DNA from: Georgenia sp. SYP-B2076
GTDB lineage: Bacteria > Actinomycetota > Actinomycetes > Actinomycetales > Actinomycetaceae
Direction of reading: 5' to 3'
Length of the DNA stretch: 64,000 nucleotides
Assembly: GCF_003991205.1 (NCBI RefSeq)
Contig: NZ_RXOZ01000035.1
Span: 1-64,000 of the forward strand
Part shown: positions 43,841-52,132 of the stretch, one piece after another
Numbering within the stretch: position 1 is the stretch's first letter
Layout of the letters: every line of letters starts with the position of its first letter
Translations under genes and position numbers: made by a program
The notes under the pieces: model-generated
Database searches by the model: none
Told to the model about the DNA's origin: nothing
Seen by the model: only the letters and a program-made list of their open reading frames with translations

Positions 43841-43889
43841 CGCACCCCGCCTGAGGCACCCCGCCTGACGCACTCCGCCTGACGCCGGG
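43834..43889. repeat. 14-bp tandem repeat carrying the leuD stop codon
   Basis: Four units: CGCCTGACGCACCC, CGCCTGAGGCACCC, CGCCTGACGCACTC, CGCCTGACGCCGGG. The TGAs at 43838 (the leuD stop), 43852, 43866 and 43880 fall in all three frames. A terminator stem follows at once. Confidence 0.88.
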
Positions 43890-43916
43890 CGCCCAGCCAT
43901 CCGCGGGCGCCCGGCG
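43883..43916 (+). terminator. Terminator of leuCD
   Basis: CGCCGGGCGCCC pairs with GGGCGCCCGGCG around a 10-base loop, followed by TCGCTGTGT. Confidence 0.75.
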
Positions 43917-43971
43917 TCGCTGTGTCCGAGGCGACACGCCCGCGGGGTGCCGGGCCCCCGGGGCGCCCACG

Positions 43972-43977
43972 TATCCT
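43972..43977 (+). promoter_or_regulatory. Candidate -10 box of murA
   Basis: TATCCT, about 68 bases before the murA ATG. It would give a leader of ~60 bases that ends in a GTGAGG ribosome binding site. Confidence 0.45.
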
Positions 43978-44044
43978 GGGGATCGCGGGCCGTCCGGCCC
44001 GCTCGGATCAGCGCCCCGCCTCGCGCGGGGCCGGTGAGGTGTGT

Positions 44045-45394
44045 ATGAGCGGGCTTCTGACGGTCGAGGGCGGCACGCCGCTGCGCGGCGAGATCACCGT
44101 GCGCGGTGCCAAGAACTTCGTCTCCAAGGCGATGGTGGCCTCGCTCCTCGGGGACGGACCCTCCGAGCTCAGGAACATCCCGATGATCCGGGACGTCGAC
44201 GTCGTCGCCGACCTGCTGCGCCTGCACGGCGTGACGGTCGAGCACGACCGCGAGGCCGGGATCCTCAACCTGGACCCGAGCAACGTCGAGTCCGCGCACG
44301 TCGCGGACATCGACGCCTACGCCGGCTCCAGCCGCATCCCGATCCTCTTCTGCGGCCCGCTGCTGCACCGCCTCGGCGAGGCCTTCATCCCCGACCTCGG
44401 CGGGTGCCGCATCGGCGACCGGCCGATCGACTACCACCTGGAGATCCTGCGCCAGTTCGGCGCCGTCGTCGACAAGCGCGTCCAGGGCATCCACCTCTCC
44501 GCGCCGGGCGGCCTCGTGGGCACCAAGATCCACCTGCCCTTCCCCAGCGTCGGCGCCACCGAGCAGACCCTCCTGACGGCCGTGCGCGCCCGCGGGCTGA
44601 CCGAGCTGTCCAACGCGGCCATCGAGCCTGAGATCGTGGACCTGATCGCCGTCCTGCAGAAGATGGGCGCGATCATCTCGGTCGACACGGACCGCACCAT
44701 CCGCGTCGAGGGCGTCGAGCGCCTCCACGGCTTCCGCCACACCGCGCTGGCCGACCGCATCGAGGCCGGCTCCTGGGCCTCCGCGGCGCTGGCCACCCAC
44801 GGCGACATCTTCGTCCGCGGCGCCTCGCAGCCCGAGATGATGACCTTCCTCAACACGTTCCGAAAGGTCGGCGGCGCCTTCGACGTCAGGGACGACGGCA
44901 TCCGCTTCTGGCACCCGGGCGGGGACCTGCACTCCATCGTCCTCGAGACCGACGTGCACCCCGGCTTCATGACCGACTGGCAGCAGCCGCTCGTCGTGGC
45001 GCTGACCCAGGCGAACGGCCTCTCGATCGTGCACGAGACGGTCTACGAGAACCGGTTCGGCTTCACGGACGCCCTGCGGGGCATGGGGGCCACCATCCAG
45101 ATCTACCGGGAGTGCCTCGGCGGCCTGGAGTGCCGCTTCGGCCAGCGGAACTTCAACCACTCCGCCGTCATCTCCGGGCCCACGCCGCTCAAGGCCGCGG
45201 ACATCGAGGTGCCCGACCTGCGGGGCGGGTTCTCCCACCTCATCGCGGCGCTGGCGGCCGAGGGCACGTCCCACGTGCGCGGGATCGACATCATCAACCG
45301 CGGCTACGAGTACTTCATGGACAAGCTGGAGGCGCTCGGCGCCAAGGTCACGCTCGCCGAGTCGGTGGGTGTGAGCGCCACGCTCGCCAAGTAG
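44045..45394 (+). CDS. murA: UDP-N-acetylglucosamine 1-carboxyvinyltransferase
   Basis: 449 residues, EPSP-synthase fold. It transfers enolpyruvate from PEP to UDP-GlcNAc, the first committed step of peptidoglycan synthesis. The N-terminal VRGAKNFVSKAMVASLL carries the substrate Lys-Asn pair. The catalytic cysteine, the fosfomycin target, is C121 in LGGCRIGDRPID. GFMTDWQQPLV and ADIEVPDLRGGFSHLIAALAAEG are intact. The length is about 20-30 residues above E. coli MurA. ATG 44045 follows GTGAGG by 5 bases. Confidence 0.95.
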   Translation: MSGLLTVEGGTPLRGEITVRGAKNFVSKAMVASLLGDGPSELRNIPMIRDVDVVADLLRLHGVTVEHDREAGILNLDPSNVESAHVADIDAYAGSSRIPILFCGPLLHRLGEAFIPDLGGCRIGDRPIDYHLEILRQFGAVVDKRVQGIHLSAPGGLVGTKIHLPFPSVGATEQTLLTAVRARGLTELSNAAIEPEIVDLIAVLQKMGAIISVDTDRTIRVEGVERLHGFRHTALADRIEAGSWASAALATHGDIFVRGASQPEMMTFLNTFRKVGGAFDVRDDGIRFWHPGGDLHSIVLETDVHPGFMTDWQQPLVVALTQANGLSIVHETVYENRFGFTDALRGMGATIQIYRECLGGLECRFGQRNFNHSAVISGPTPLKAADIEVPDLRGGFSHLIAALAAEGTSHVRGIDIINRGYEYFMDKLEALGAKVTLAESVGVSATLAK

Positions 45395-45429
45395 GTGCGC
45401 GCGGTGCCCGGTCTCGACACACTGAGGTC

Positions 45430-45948
45430 ATGAACACCGCTGAGCTGCTCATCGAGATCTACTCGCGCGTGCCCGACGGCGTCGGGCGCCTGCTCGACGG
45501 TCTCGACGAGGCCGGGCTGACGGCGCGTCCGGACCCCGAGGCGAACACGATCGCCTGGCTGGTGTGGCACATCGCCCGCGGGCAGGACGCGCAGGTCGCG
45601 CAGGTGGCCGGGACCGACCAGGCCTGGACGGCCGACGGCTGGGCCGGCCGCTTCGAGCTGCCCTTCGACGACCGCGCCACCGGCTACGGTCAGCACCCGG
45701 ACGAGGTGGCGCAGGTCCGTGCGAGCGTCGCCGACCTGCGCGGCTATCTCGACGACGTCCAGCGCCGGACCCTGGAGTTCCTCAGCACCCTGGACGACGC
45801 GGAGCTCGAGCAGGTGGTGGACGAGGCGTGGGACCCGCCCGTCACCCTCGGGGTGCGGCTGGTGAGCATCGTCGGGGACGGCCTCCAGCATCTCGGGCAG
45901 GCGGAGTACGTCCGCGGCCTCTACGAGCGGTCCGGGCGCGGCCAGTAG
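45430..45948 (+). CDS. DinB/DUF664-type protein (mycothiol-dependent enzyme family)
   Basis: 172 residues forming the DinB four-helix bundle. Metal-ligand candidates are the His in WHIARGQDAQVAQV and the His in GDGLQHLGQAEYVRGL. The AWTADGWAGRFELPFDDRATGYGQ loop is typical of the DUF664 branch, which in actinobacteria includes mycothiol S-transferases. The substrate is unknown. The ATG lies 6 bases after CACACT, the same box as before the cimA leader, suggesting a leaderless start. Confidence 0.85.
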   Translation: MNTAELLIEIYSRVPDGVGRLLDGLDEAGLTARPDPEANTIAWLVWHIARGQDAQVAQVAGTDQAWTADGWAGRFELPFDDRATGYGQHPDEVAQVRASVADLRGYLDDVQRRTLEFLSTLDDAELEQVVDEAWDPPVTLGVRLVSIVGDGLQHLGQAEYVRGLYERSGRGQ

Positions 45949-45975
45949 TGCAGGGGGGCTGCAGGGCGGGCCGGC

Positions 45976-45989
45976 ATGACATCTGTCAT
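45976..45989 (+). promoter_or_regulatory. Operator-like dyad upstream of the ABC transporter
   Basis: ATGACA-TC-TGTCAT, a perfect 6-2-6 inverted repeat extended by CCGG/CCGG flanks with a one-base bulge. It lies 79 bases before the ABC ATPase gene, whose operon ends in a two-component system, and has the size of a NarL/FixJ-type regulator site. Confidence 0.55.
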
Positions 45990-46068
45990 GGCCGGTCCGT
46001 GACGGCGTCAGCGCAGCCGGTGAGCCGGCGCACGGGGGAGGAGCAGGAACCCGCGAGAGCGTAGAGGC

Positions 46069-47043
46069 ATGAGCTCCTACGACTCCGTCATCACCGCCCG
46101 GGGCCTGCGCCGGTCCTACGGCACGGGCCGGGACACCTTCGAGGCCGTGCGCGGCGTGGACCTGCACGTGCGTCGCGGCGAGCTGTTCGCGCTGCTGGGC
46201 ACCAACGGCGCCGGGAAGACCTCACTGCTCGAGGTCGTCGAGGGCATTGCCCCGGCGGGCGGCGGCCGGGTGGAGGTCTTCGGCCTCGACCCCTACCGCG
46301 AGCGCCGCCGGGTGCGGCCGCGGACCGGGATCATGCTGCAGGAGGCCGGCTTCCCGTCGGACCTGACGACGGCGGAGACGGCGCGCATGTGGCACGGCAC
46401 GCTGTCCGGGGGCGTGACGGTGGCGGAGTCGCTCGACCTCGTCGGCCTCGGACCCCGCCGCGCGGTTCCCGTGAAGTCGCTCTCCGGCGGGGAGCGCCGC
46501 CGCCTCGACCTGGCCCTGGCCCTCATGGGCCGACCGGAGGTGCTCTTCCTCGACGAGCCGACCACGGGCCTGGACCCGCAGTCGCGCCGGGACGCGTGGA
46601 CGCTCGTGCGCCGCCTGCTCGCCGACGGCACCACCGTGGTGCTCACCACGCACTACCTCGAGGAGGCCGAGGAGCTCGCGGACCGGCTCGCGATCATGCA
46701 CGGCGGCCGGATCGTCCGGGCCGGCACCGTCGCCGAGATCGTGGCCGGTGAGCCGGCCCGCATCCGGTTCCGCACCGCCGACGCCGCACTGTCGGCGACC
46801 GGGACGCTCGCGTCGCTGCCCGCCCTGGCGGGTGCGCCGCGCTGCGACGCCACCGGCGTCGAGCTGGCGACGACGGACCTGCAGGCCACCCTCACCGCCC
46901 TGCTGCGCGCAGCCCAGGACGCGGGGGCCGAGCTGGTCGGCCTCGACGCCAGCGCGGCGTCCCTCGAACGCGCCTTCCTGGCCGTCGCGGAGGGCGAGGC
47001 GGCCGGCGCCGCCAGCGGGCAGCGCGCGGCGGTCGCCGCATGA
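46069..47043 (+). CDS. ABC transporter ATP-binding protein
   Basis: 324 residues. Walker A GTNGAGKTS (44-52), signature LSGGERRRLDLALALMGRPE, Walker B VLFLDEPTTGLDPQ, H-loop LTTHYLEEAEEL. A C-terminal extension of about 90 residues follows, as in DrrA/CcmA-type exporters. It energises the permease encoded next, with which it overlaps (ATGA at 47040-47043). A perfect dyad lies 80 bases upstream. Likely an exporter of a drug, lipid or peptide; the substrate is unknown. Confidence 0.92.
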   Translation: MSSYDSVITARGLRRSYGTGRDTFEAVRGVDLHVRRGELFALLGTNGAGKTSLLEVVEGIAPAGGGRVEVFGLDPYRERRRVRPRTGIMLQEAGFPSDLTTAETARMWHGTLSGGVTVAESLDLVGLGPRRAVPVKSLSGGERRRLDLALALMGRPEVLFLDEPTTGLDPQSRRDAWTLVRRLLADGTTVVLTTHYLEEAEELADRLAIMHGGRIVRAGTVAEIVAGEPARIRFRTADAALSATGTLASLPALAGAPRCDATGVELATTDLQATLTALLRAAQDAGAELVGLDASAASLERAFLAVAEGEAAGAASGQRAAVAA

Positions 47044-47924
47044 GCACCCCAGCCGCCCCCACCACCTCGAAAGGTTCCGTGATGACCGTCCGCACGCCGT
47101 CCCCCGCCCGCCCGTCCGCGCAGCCGCCCCGCCCCGCCCCGGCCGCCGCCCGCGTCGGCTCCCTCATGCGCGCCGAGGTCCTCCTCCTGATCCGGAACCG
47201 GACCACCCTGTTCAACGCCGTCGTGCTGGTCCCCGTGTTCATCCCGATCGTCGCGTGGAGCTTCGGCGACCTCAGCGGCGACACCACGGCCGCCCGCCAC
47301 CTCGGCACGATCCTGCTCATGACGCTGCTCACCCTCGCCATGGTCGTGGTCGTGTACTACAACCTGACCACCACGTTCGTCGCCCGGCGCGAGGAGCTGG
47401 TCCTCAAGCGGCTGCTCACCGGGCAGGTCACGCGGGCCGAGGTCGTCCTCGCCTGCGCCACCCCGGCGGTGCTCATCATGCTCGCGCAGGTGCTGCTCGG
47501 GGTGGCCGCGACGGCCGTCTGGTTCGAGCTCCCCGCCCTGGCGAACCCCGTCTGGCTGCTGATCGGCCTCATGGGCGGTACGGCCGTGTTCGTGCTGCTC
47601 GCGGTCGTCAGCTCCGGGCTCACCCGCACCGTCGAGTCCGTCCAGCTCACCGCCATGCCGGTGCTCCTCGGCGCCACGGCGCTGTCCGGCGCCGCCGTGC
47701 CGCTGCACATCCTCCCGCCCGTCGTCGGGCAGGTCGCCATGTGGACGCCCATGTACCCGGTGGTCGCGCTCGTCCAGCACGGACTCGGCGCCACCGCGCT
47801 GGACGGCACGGTGGCCTCGGGCGCGCTGGCCGACGTGACGCAGCCGCTCGTCTGCCTGGCGCTGTGGCTCGCGCTCGGCGTGCTCGGCGCGCGACGCTGG
47901 ATGCGCTGGGAGCCGCGCCGCTGA
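47040..47924 (+). CDS. ABC-2 type permease
   Basis: 294 residues with six hydrophobic segments of the ABC-2 fold, after a proline-rich cytoplasmic head of about 35 residues. Segments include LFNAVVLVPVFIPIVAW, TILLMTLLTLAMVVVVYYNLT, ATPAVLIMLAQVLLGVAATAVW and PLVCLALWLALGVLG. Its start overlaps the stop of the ATPase gene, so the two are co-made. A 121-base gap separates it from the histidine kinase gene. Confidence 0.88.
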   Translation: MSTPAAPTTSKGSVMTVRTPSPARPSAQPPRPAPAAARVGSLMRAEVLLLIRNRTTLFNAVVLVPVFIPIVAWSFGDLSGDTTAARHLGTILLMTLLTLAMVVVVYYNLTTTFVARREELVLKRLLTGQVTRAEVVLACATPAVLIMLAQVLLGVAATAVWFELPALANPVWLLIGLMGGTAVFVLLAVVSSGLTRTVESVQLTAMPVLLGATALSGAAVPLHILPPVVGQVAMWTPMYPVVALVQHGLGATALDGTVASGALADVTQPLVCLALWLALGVLGARRWMRWEPRR

Positions 47925-48045
47925 CCGGCGCACCACGACAGGCCCGGCAGCGGCCGAAGCCGGCCCTGCAGGCCCGTGTCGGCCCAGGCGGCCCCTTGCA
48001 CGGGCGGCCCGACACGCCCCACCTCACCTGGGAGACTGGATCCTC

Positions 48046-49344
48046 GTGACGAGCATCTTCACGGCGTGGCGCCGGCGCAGCGACCCCGAACGGTTCGACA
48101 CCTACACCCGCTGGTCGCTCTACCTCATCATGGGCATCGTCCCCCTGGTCGTGCTCGGCGTCATGCCGGCCGGGCTGACCCATGCGCCGGCGGTCGCCGC
48201 CCTCTACCTCGTCGCGATGCTCGTGGAGTGCGTGCTCGCGATCGCCGTCCTGCGCCGCTCGATCGACCGCGCCCTCGGCGGCGTCCCGGTCCCACGGCGC
48301 GGTCTCGTCCTCCTCGCGCCGGTCGCGGTCCTCGCGGCCGCCCTCGCCGTGGCCGCGCTGCCCGCAGAGGGCGCGCCCGGGCTCGCCGGCCGCGCCGGGG
48401 CGGTGGCGGCCGCCCTGGGCGCCGCCCTGCTGGCGGTCGCGCCCGTGCTGCGCACCGGCGCGATCCTGACCGCCTCGCTCGTCGCGGCGGTGGCCGCGGG
48501 GTTCGCCGAGCAGACCCCGCCGGGGGTCGAGCGGTTCGTCCCCACCGTCGTGTCCGCCTTCCTCATCGTCGGCGGGCTCGCCGTGAGCTTCCGCGCCTCG
48601 GCCTGGATGCTCGGCGTGGTGTGGGAGCAGGAGCGGGCGCGGGCCGTCCACGCCCGCCTGGCCGTGGCCGAGGAGCGGCTGCGGTTCTCCCGCGACCTCC
48701 ACGACGTCGTCGGGCGTACGCTCTCGGCCATCGCCGTCAAGAGCGAGCTCGGGGCCGAGCTCGCCCGGCGGGGGCACGACGGCGCCGCGGAGCAGATGCT
48801 CGAGGTCCGCGAGCTGGCCGCCGAGGCACTGCGGGAGGTGCGCGGCGTCGTCGCCGGCTATCGCACGACCGACCTCGCCGCCGAGCTCGCCGGCGCCCGG
48901 TCCGTGCTTCGCTCGGCCGGCGTGGGCACACGCGTCCTCGGCGACGGCGCGCGCCTGGCGCCGGACGTGCAGCAGACCCTGGCATGGGTGGTGCGCGAGG
49001 GCGCCACCAACGTGGTGCGTCACGCCCGCGCGACCGCATGCACCCTCGACCTGGAGGTGCTGCCCGCAGGTGGAGGCGCGGTGGCCCGGCTGCGGATCGT
49101 CAACGACGGCGCCACACCGGCCCGGGGGGAGAGCGGGTCGGGCCTGCTCGGGCTTGCCGAACGGCTCGACCAGGTCGGCGGCGCGCTCACCACCTCCCGG
49201 GACGGGGACGTGTTCACCCTGGAGGCCACCGTCCCGCTGGGCCTGGCCCTCGGCGACGCAGGGCCTCCCGCCCAGGTGGCGGGGGCGGCGGTGGAACCCG
49301 GTCCAGGACCGGCCCACAGCCCTGGCACGATGGGGCCACGATGA
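48046..49344 (+). CDS. Sensor histidine kinase (HisKA_3/DesK-like)
   Basis: 432 residues. About six hydrophobic segments occupy the N-terminal ~190 residues. The dimerisation/phosphoacceptor helix has H219 in SRDLHDVVGRTLSAIAVK. The ATPase part contains VVREGATNVVRHARA and GSGLLGLAERLDQVGG. A Gly/Pro tail follows. This is the NarL-linked class, matching the LuxR-type regulator that overlaps its stop (ATGA). No large extracytoplasmic sensor domain is present, so a membrane or envelope signal, or the adjacent ABC transporter, is a likely input. The GTG start follows GAGACT by 8 bases, with CCGACA 17 bases further up. Confidence 0.92.
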   Translation: MTSIFTAWRRRSDPERFDTYTRWSLYLIMGIVPLVVLGVMPAGLTHAPAVAALYLVAMLVECVLAIAVLRRSIDRALGGVPVPRRGLVLLAPVAVLAAALAVAALPAEGAPGLAGRAGAVAAALGAALLAVAPVLRTGAILTASLVAAVAAGFAEQTPPGVERFVPTVVSAFLIVGGLAVSFRASAWMLGVVWEQERARAVHARLAVAEERLRFSRDLHDVVGRTLSAIAVKSELGAELARRGHDGAAEQMLEVRELAAEALREVRGVVAGYRTTDLAAELAGARSVLRSAGVGTRVLGDGARLAPDVQQTLAWVVREGATNVVRHARATACTLDLEVLPAGGGAVARLRIVNDGATPARGESGSGLLGLAERLDQVGGALTTSRDGDVFTLEATVPLGLALGDAGPPAQVAGAAVEPGPGPAHSPGTMGPR

Positions 49345-49946
49345 TCCGCATCCTGCTCGCCGACGACGAGAACCTCATCCGCGACGCCCTCGCCGGCCTG
49401 CTCGGCCTCGAGGACGACCTCGAGGTCGTCGCGACGGCGGCGTCAGGCACGGAGGCGGTGGCCGCCGGGCTCAAGCACACTCCCGACGTCGCCGTCCTCG
49501 ACCTGCAGATGCCCGGGCTCGACGGCATCGAGGCGGCGCAGCGGCTCGCCGCCGAGCTGCCCGGGTGCCGCAGCATCATCGTCACCAGCCACGGGCGCCC
49601 CGGCTACCTCAAGAAGGCCCTCGCCGCCGGCGTCGCCGGCTTCCTGCCCAAGACGGTCTCGGCGCGGGTCCTCGCGGACGTCGTGCGCCAGGTCCACGCC
49701 GGCGGACGATACGTCGACCCCGAGCTGGCGGCGGAGGCGATCAGTGCGGGGGAGTCCCCCCTGACGCCCCGCGAGGCCGACGTGCTCGAGCTCGCCGCCG
49801 AGGGCGCGGCGGTCGAGGAGATCGCCCAGCGCGCCCACCTCTCCCCGGGCACGGTCCGGAACTACCTGTCCGCGGCGGCCACCAAGCTCGGTGCGGCGAA
49901 CCGCCACGAGGCGGTCCACGTCGCGCGCCGCCACGGCTGGATCTGA
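49341..49946 (+). CDS. NarL/FixJ-family response regulator
   Basis: 201 residues. The receiver domain has phospho-acceptor D54 (AVLDLQMPGLDG), acidic pair DDE at 8-10, T/S switch in IIVTSHG and the lysine in FLPKTVS. The LuxR-type helix-turn-helix is at about 140-190 (LTPREADVLELAAEG...LSPGTVRNYLSAAATKLGAANR). Its start overlaps the kinase stop (ATGA). Its own site may be the ATGACA-TC-TGTCAT dyad before the ABC operon. Confidence 0.94.
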   Translation: MIRILLADDENLIRDALAGLLGLEDDLEVVATAASGTEAVAAGLKHTPDVAVLDLQMPGLDGIEAAQRLAAELPGCRSIIVTSHGRPGYLKKALAAGVAGFLPKTVSARVLADVVRQVHAGGRYVDPELAAEAISAGESPLTPREADVLELAAEGAAVEEIAQRAHLSPGTVRNYLSAAATKLGAANRHEAVHVARRHGWI

Positions 49947-50009
49947 GCGACCGCACCGCGGGCACCCACCCGATCGGGACCGCGGGGCCGGGCGACTACG
50001 ATCTCGGAC

Positions 50010-50807
50010 GTGCATGTACGCAAGCAGTCCGCGGTCTACCGGTTCCTCGCCGGGCTCCTCCGACCCGCCATGAGGGCCACCACCCGGCACACGTGGCGCG
50101 GCGCCGAGCATCTGCCACCCACGGGCGGCTTCATCGCCGTGGGCAACCACGTCTCCAACTTCGACCCGCTCACGTTCGCGCACTTCCTCTACGACAACGG
50201 CGCCGTCCCGAAGTTCCTCGTCAAGTCCTCGCTGTTCGACGTGCCCGTGCTGGGCACGCTCCTGGGCCGCGCCGACCAGATCCCCGTCTACCGCGGAACC
50301 GCCCGCGCGGCCGACGCCCTCGTGGCCGCCGAGGCCGCGCTCCGGCAGGGGGAGTGCGTGGCGATCTTCCCGGAGGGCACGCTCACCCGTGACCCGGCCA
50401 TGTGGCCGATGACCGGCAAGACCGGCGTCGCGCGCCTGGCGCTGAGCACCCGGGTGCCCGTCATCCCCATCGCCCAGTGGGGCGCGCACCTCGTGCTGCC
50501 GCCGTACACGGCGCGCTTCAGGCCGTTGCCGCGCAAGCCCGTGACCGTCGTGGCCGGGCCCCCCGTGCCCCTGGACGACCTGTACGGGCGCGTGCCCGAC
50601 CAGGCGATCCTCCAGGAGGCCACGGCGCGGATCATGGCCGCGATCCGGGCGCAGCTCGCCGAGATCCGTGACCAGGCGCCGTCCCGGCCCTACGACATCC
50701 GCCGCGACGGCGACCCGCGCGCCGCGGACACCGCCGCCCGGGCCGCCAAGGCGGCGAGGAGCGCGGCGGGCAGGCGCCGTCCGAGGCCCACCGGGGCGGG
50801 CCGATGA
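50010..50807 (+). CDS. plsC: 1-acyl-sn-glycerol-3-phosphate acyltransferase
   Basis: 265 residues. The catalytic NHxxxxD motif is NHVSNFD (46-52) and FPEGTLTRD is the substrate-binding block. It acylates lysophosphatidic acid in phospholipid synthesis at the inner membrane. A basic, alanine-rich tail of ~40 residues follows the fold. GTG 50010 lies 7 bases after TACGAT (leaderless pattern). gpsA overlaps its stop (ATGA), placing two successive steps of glycerophospholipid supply in one operon. Confidence 0.92.
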   Translation: MHVRKQSAVYRFLAGLLRPAMRATTRHTWRGAEHLPPTGGFIAVGNHVSNFDPLTFAHFLYDNGAVPKFLVKSSLFDVPVLGTLLGRADQIPVYRGTARAADALVAAEAALRQGECVAIFPEGTLTRDPAMWPMTGKTGVARLALSTRVPVIPIAQWGAHLVLPPYTARFRPLPRKPVTVVAGPPVPLDDLYGRVPDQAILQEATARIMAAIRAQLAEIRDQAPSRPYDIRRDGDPRAADTAARAAKAARSAAGRRRPRPTGAGR

Positions 50808-51820
50808 GCGCCGCGACCGGCCTGCGCGCCGCCGTGCTCGGCACGGGGGCGTGGGGCACGACCTTCGCCGCGATCATGACCGACGCCGGCACCCGGGTGC
50901 GCCTGTGGGGCCGCAGCGCCGAGGTCGTCGACGAGATCAACGGCGCCCACCGCAACTCCCGCAACCTGCCGGGCGCGCGCCTGCCCGAGGGACTGGGTGC
51001 CACGACCGACCTCGCCGGCGTGGTCGCCGACGCGGACCTCGTCGTCGTGGCCCTGCCCTCCCAGTCGGTGCGTGCCGTGCTCGCCCCCCTCTCCGGCACG
51101 CTGCCCGCCGGCTGCGTGGTCGTCTCCCTCATGAAGGGCGTCGAGCTCGGCACGCACCAGCGCATGAGCGAGGTGCTCGGCGAGGCCCTCGCCGTCGCGC
51201 CGGCGCGGGTGGCGGTGCTCTCCGGCCCCAACCTGGCCCGCGAGATCGCCGAGCACCAGCCCGCCGGCGCGGTGGTCGCCGCCCAGCGGCCCGAGGTCGC
51301 GGAGCTCGTCGCCGGCGCCTGCGCGGCGGCGTACTTCCGTCCCTACACCACCACCGACGTCGTGGGCGTGGAACTGGGCGGGGCGGTCAAGAACGTCATC
51401 GCGCTCGCCGTCGGCATGGCGCAGGGCCGCGGCTTCGGGGACAACACGAAGGCCACCCTCATCACGCGGGGGCTGGCCGAGACGGCCCGCCTGGGCGCCG
51501 CCCTGGGCGCGCAGCCGGCGACCTTCGCCGGGCTGGCGGGCATGGGCGACCTCGTGGCCACCTGCGCCTCGCCGCTCTCGCGCAACCACACGCTCGGGGC
51601 GCACATCGGCGCCGGGCGCGGGCTGGACGAGGCGACCCGGCTGACCGGCGGCACCGCCGAGGGCGTGAAGTCGTGCCGGTCCGTGCTCGAGCTGGCGCGC
51701 CTGCACGGGGTGGACATGCCGATCACCGAGGCGGTCGTCGCGGCCCTGTACGAGGGCCTCGCGGTCGAGGAGATGACGGCGAGCCTGCTCTCGCGCCCGC
51801 TCAAGCACGAGCGCGCCTGA
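50804..51820 (+). CDS. gpsA: Glycerol-3-phosphate dehydrogenase [NAD(P)+]
   Basis: 338 residues. N-terminal NAD(P) motif GTGAWG at 13-18; VSLMKGVELGTHQRMSEV, LSGPNLAREIAEHQP, the catalytic lysine in GGAVKNVIALAVG, and GFGDNTKATLITRGLAE follow. It reduces dihydroxyacetone phosphate to sn-glycerol-3-phosphate, the substrate for phospholipid acylation by the enzyme encoded just upstream. ATG 50804 is in the ATGA overlap with plsC. The ddl gene with which it is often adjacent in actinobacteria lies 2.6 kb downstream. Confidence 0.96.
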   Translation: MSAATGLRAAVLGTGAWGTTFAAIMTDAGTRVRLWGRSAEVVDEINGAHRNSRNLPGARLPEGLGATTDLAGVVADADLVVVALPSQSVRAVLAPLSGTLPAGCVVVSLMKGVELGTHQRMSEVLGEALAVAPARVAVLSGPNLAREIAEHQPAGAVVAAQRPEVAELVAGACAAAYFRPYTTTDVVGVELGGAVKNVIALAVGMAQGRGFGDNTKATLITRGLAETARLGAALGAQPATFAGLAGMGDLVATCASPLSRNHTLGAHIGAGRGLDEATRLTGGTAEGVKSCRSVLELARLHGVDMPITEAVVAALYEGLAVEEMTASLLSRPLKHERA

Positions 51821-51919
51821 CGGGCGTGCCGGTCCCGGGGCCGGCGGCGGCGCCGAGGTGTTGCCGGTCCCGGCCGCCTGCGGCAGCCTGGTGGCTCACC
51901 CACGCGGAGGAGCCACGCC

Positions 51920-52126
51920 ATGACGGACAACACGTACAAGGTCACCGAGATCGTCGGCACGTCGCCCGACGGGGTGGACCAGGCCATCCGGAACGCGATC
52001 GCCAAGGCGAGCGAGTCCCTGCACGGTCTCGACTGGTTCGAGGTCGAGGAGGTGCGCGGCGTCATCGCCGAGGGCGCGATCGCCCACGTCCAGGTGCTCC
52101 TGAAGGTGGGCTTCAAGCTGGACTGA
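51920..52126 (+). CDS. Dodecin family protein
   Basis: 68 residues, full length for dodecin, a dodecameric flavin-binding storage protein. The core KVTEIVGTSPDGVDQAIRNAI, the flavin-contacting tryptophan in GLDWFEVEEVRG and the final VLLKVGFKLD strand are present. GGAGGAG is 8-14 bases before the ATG. It lies between gpsA and a convergent lipoprotein gene, 6 bases away. Confidence 0.93.
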   Translation: MTDNTYKVTEIVGTSPDGVDQAIRNAIAKASESLHGLDWFEVEEVRGVIAEGAIAHVQVLLKVGFKLD

Positions 52127-52132
52127 GCGCGC

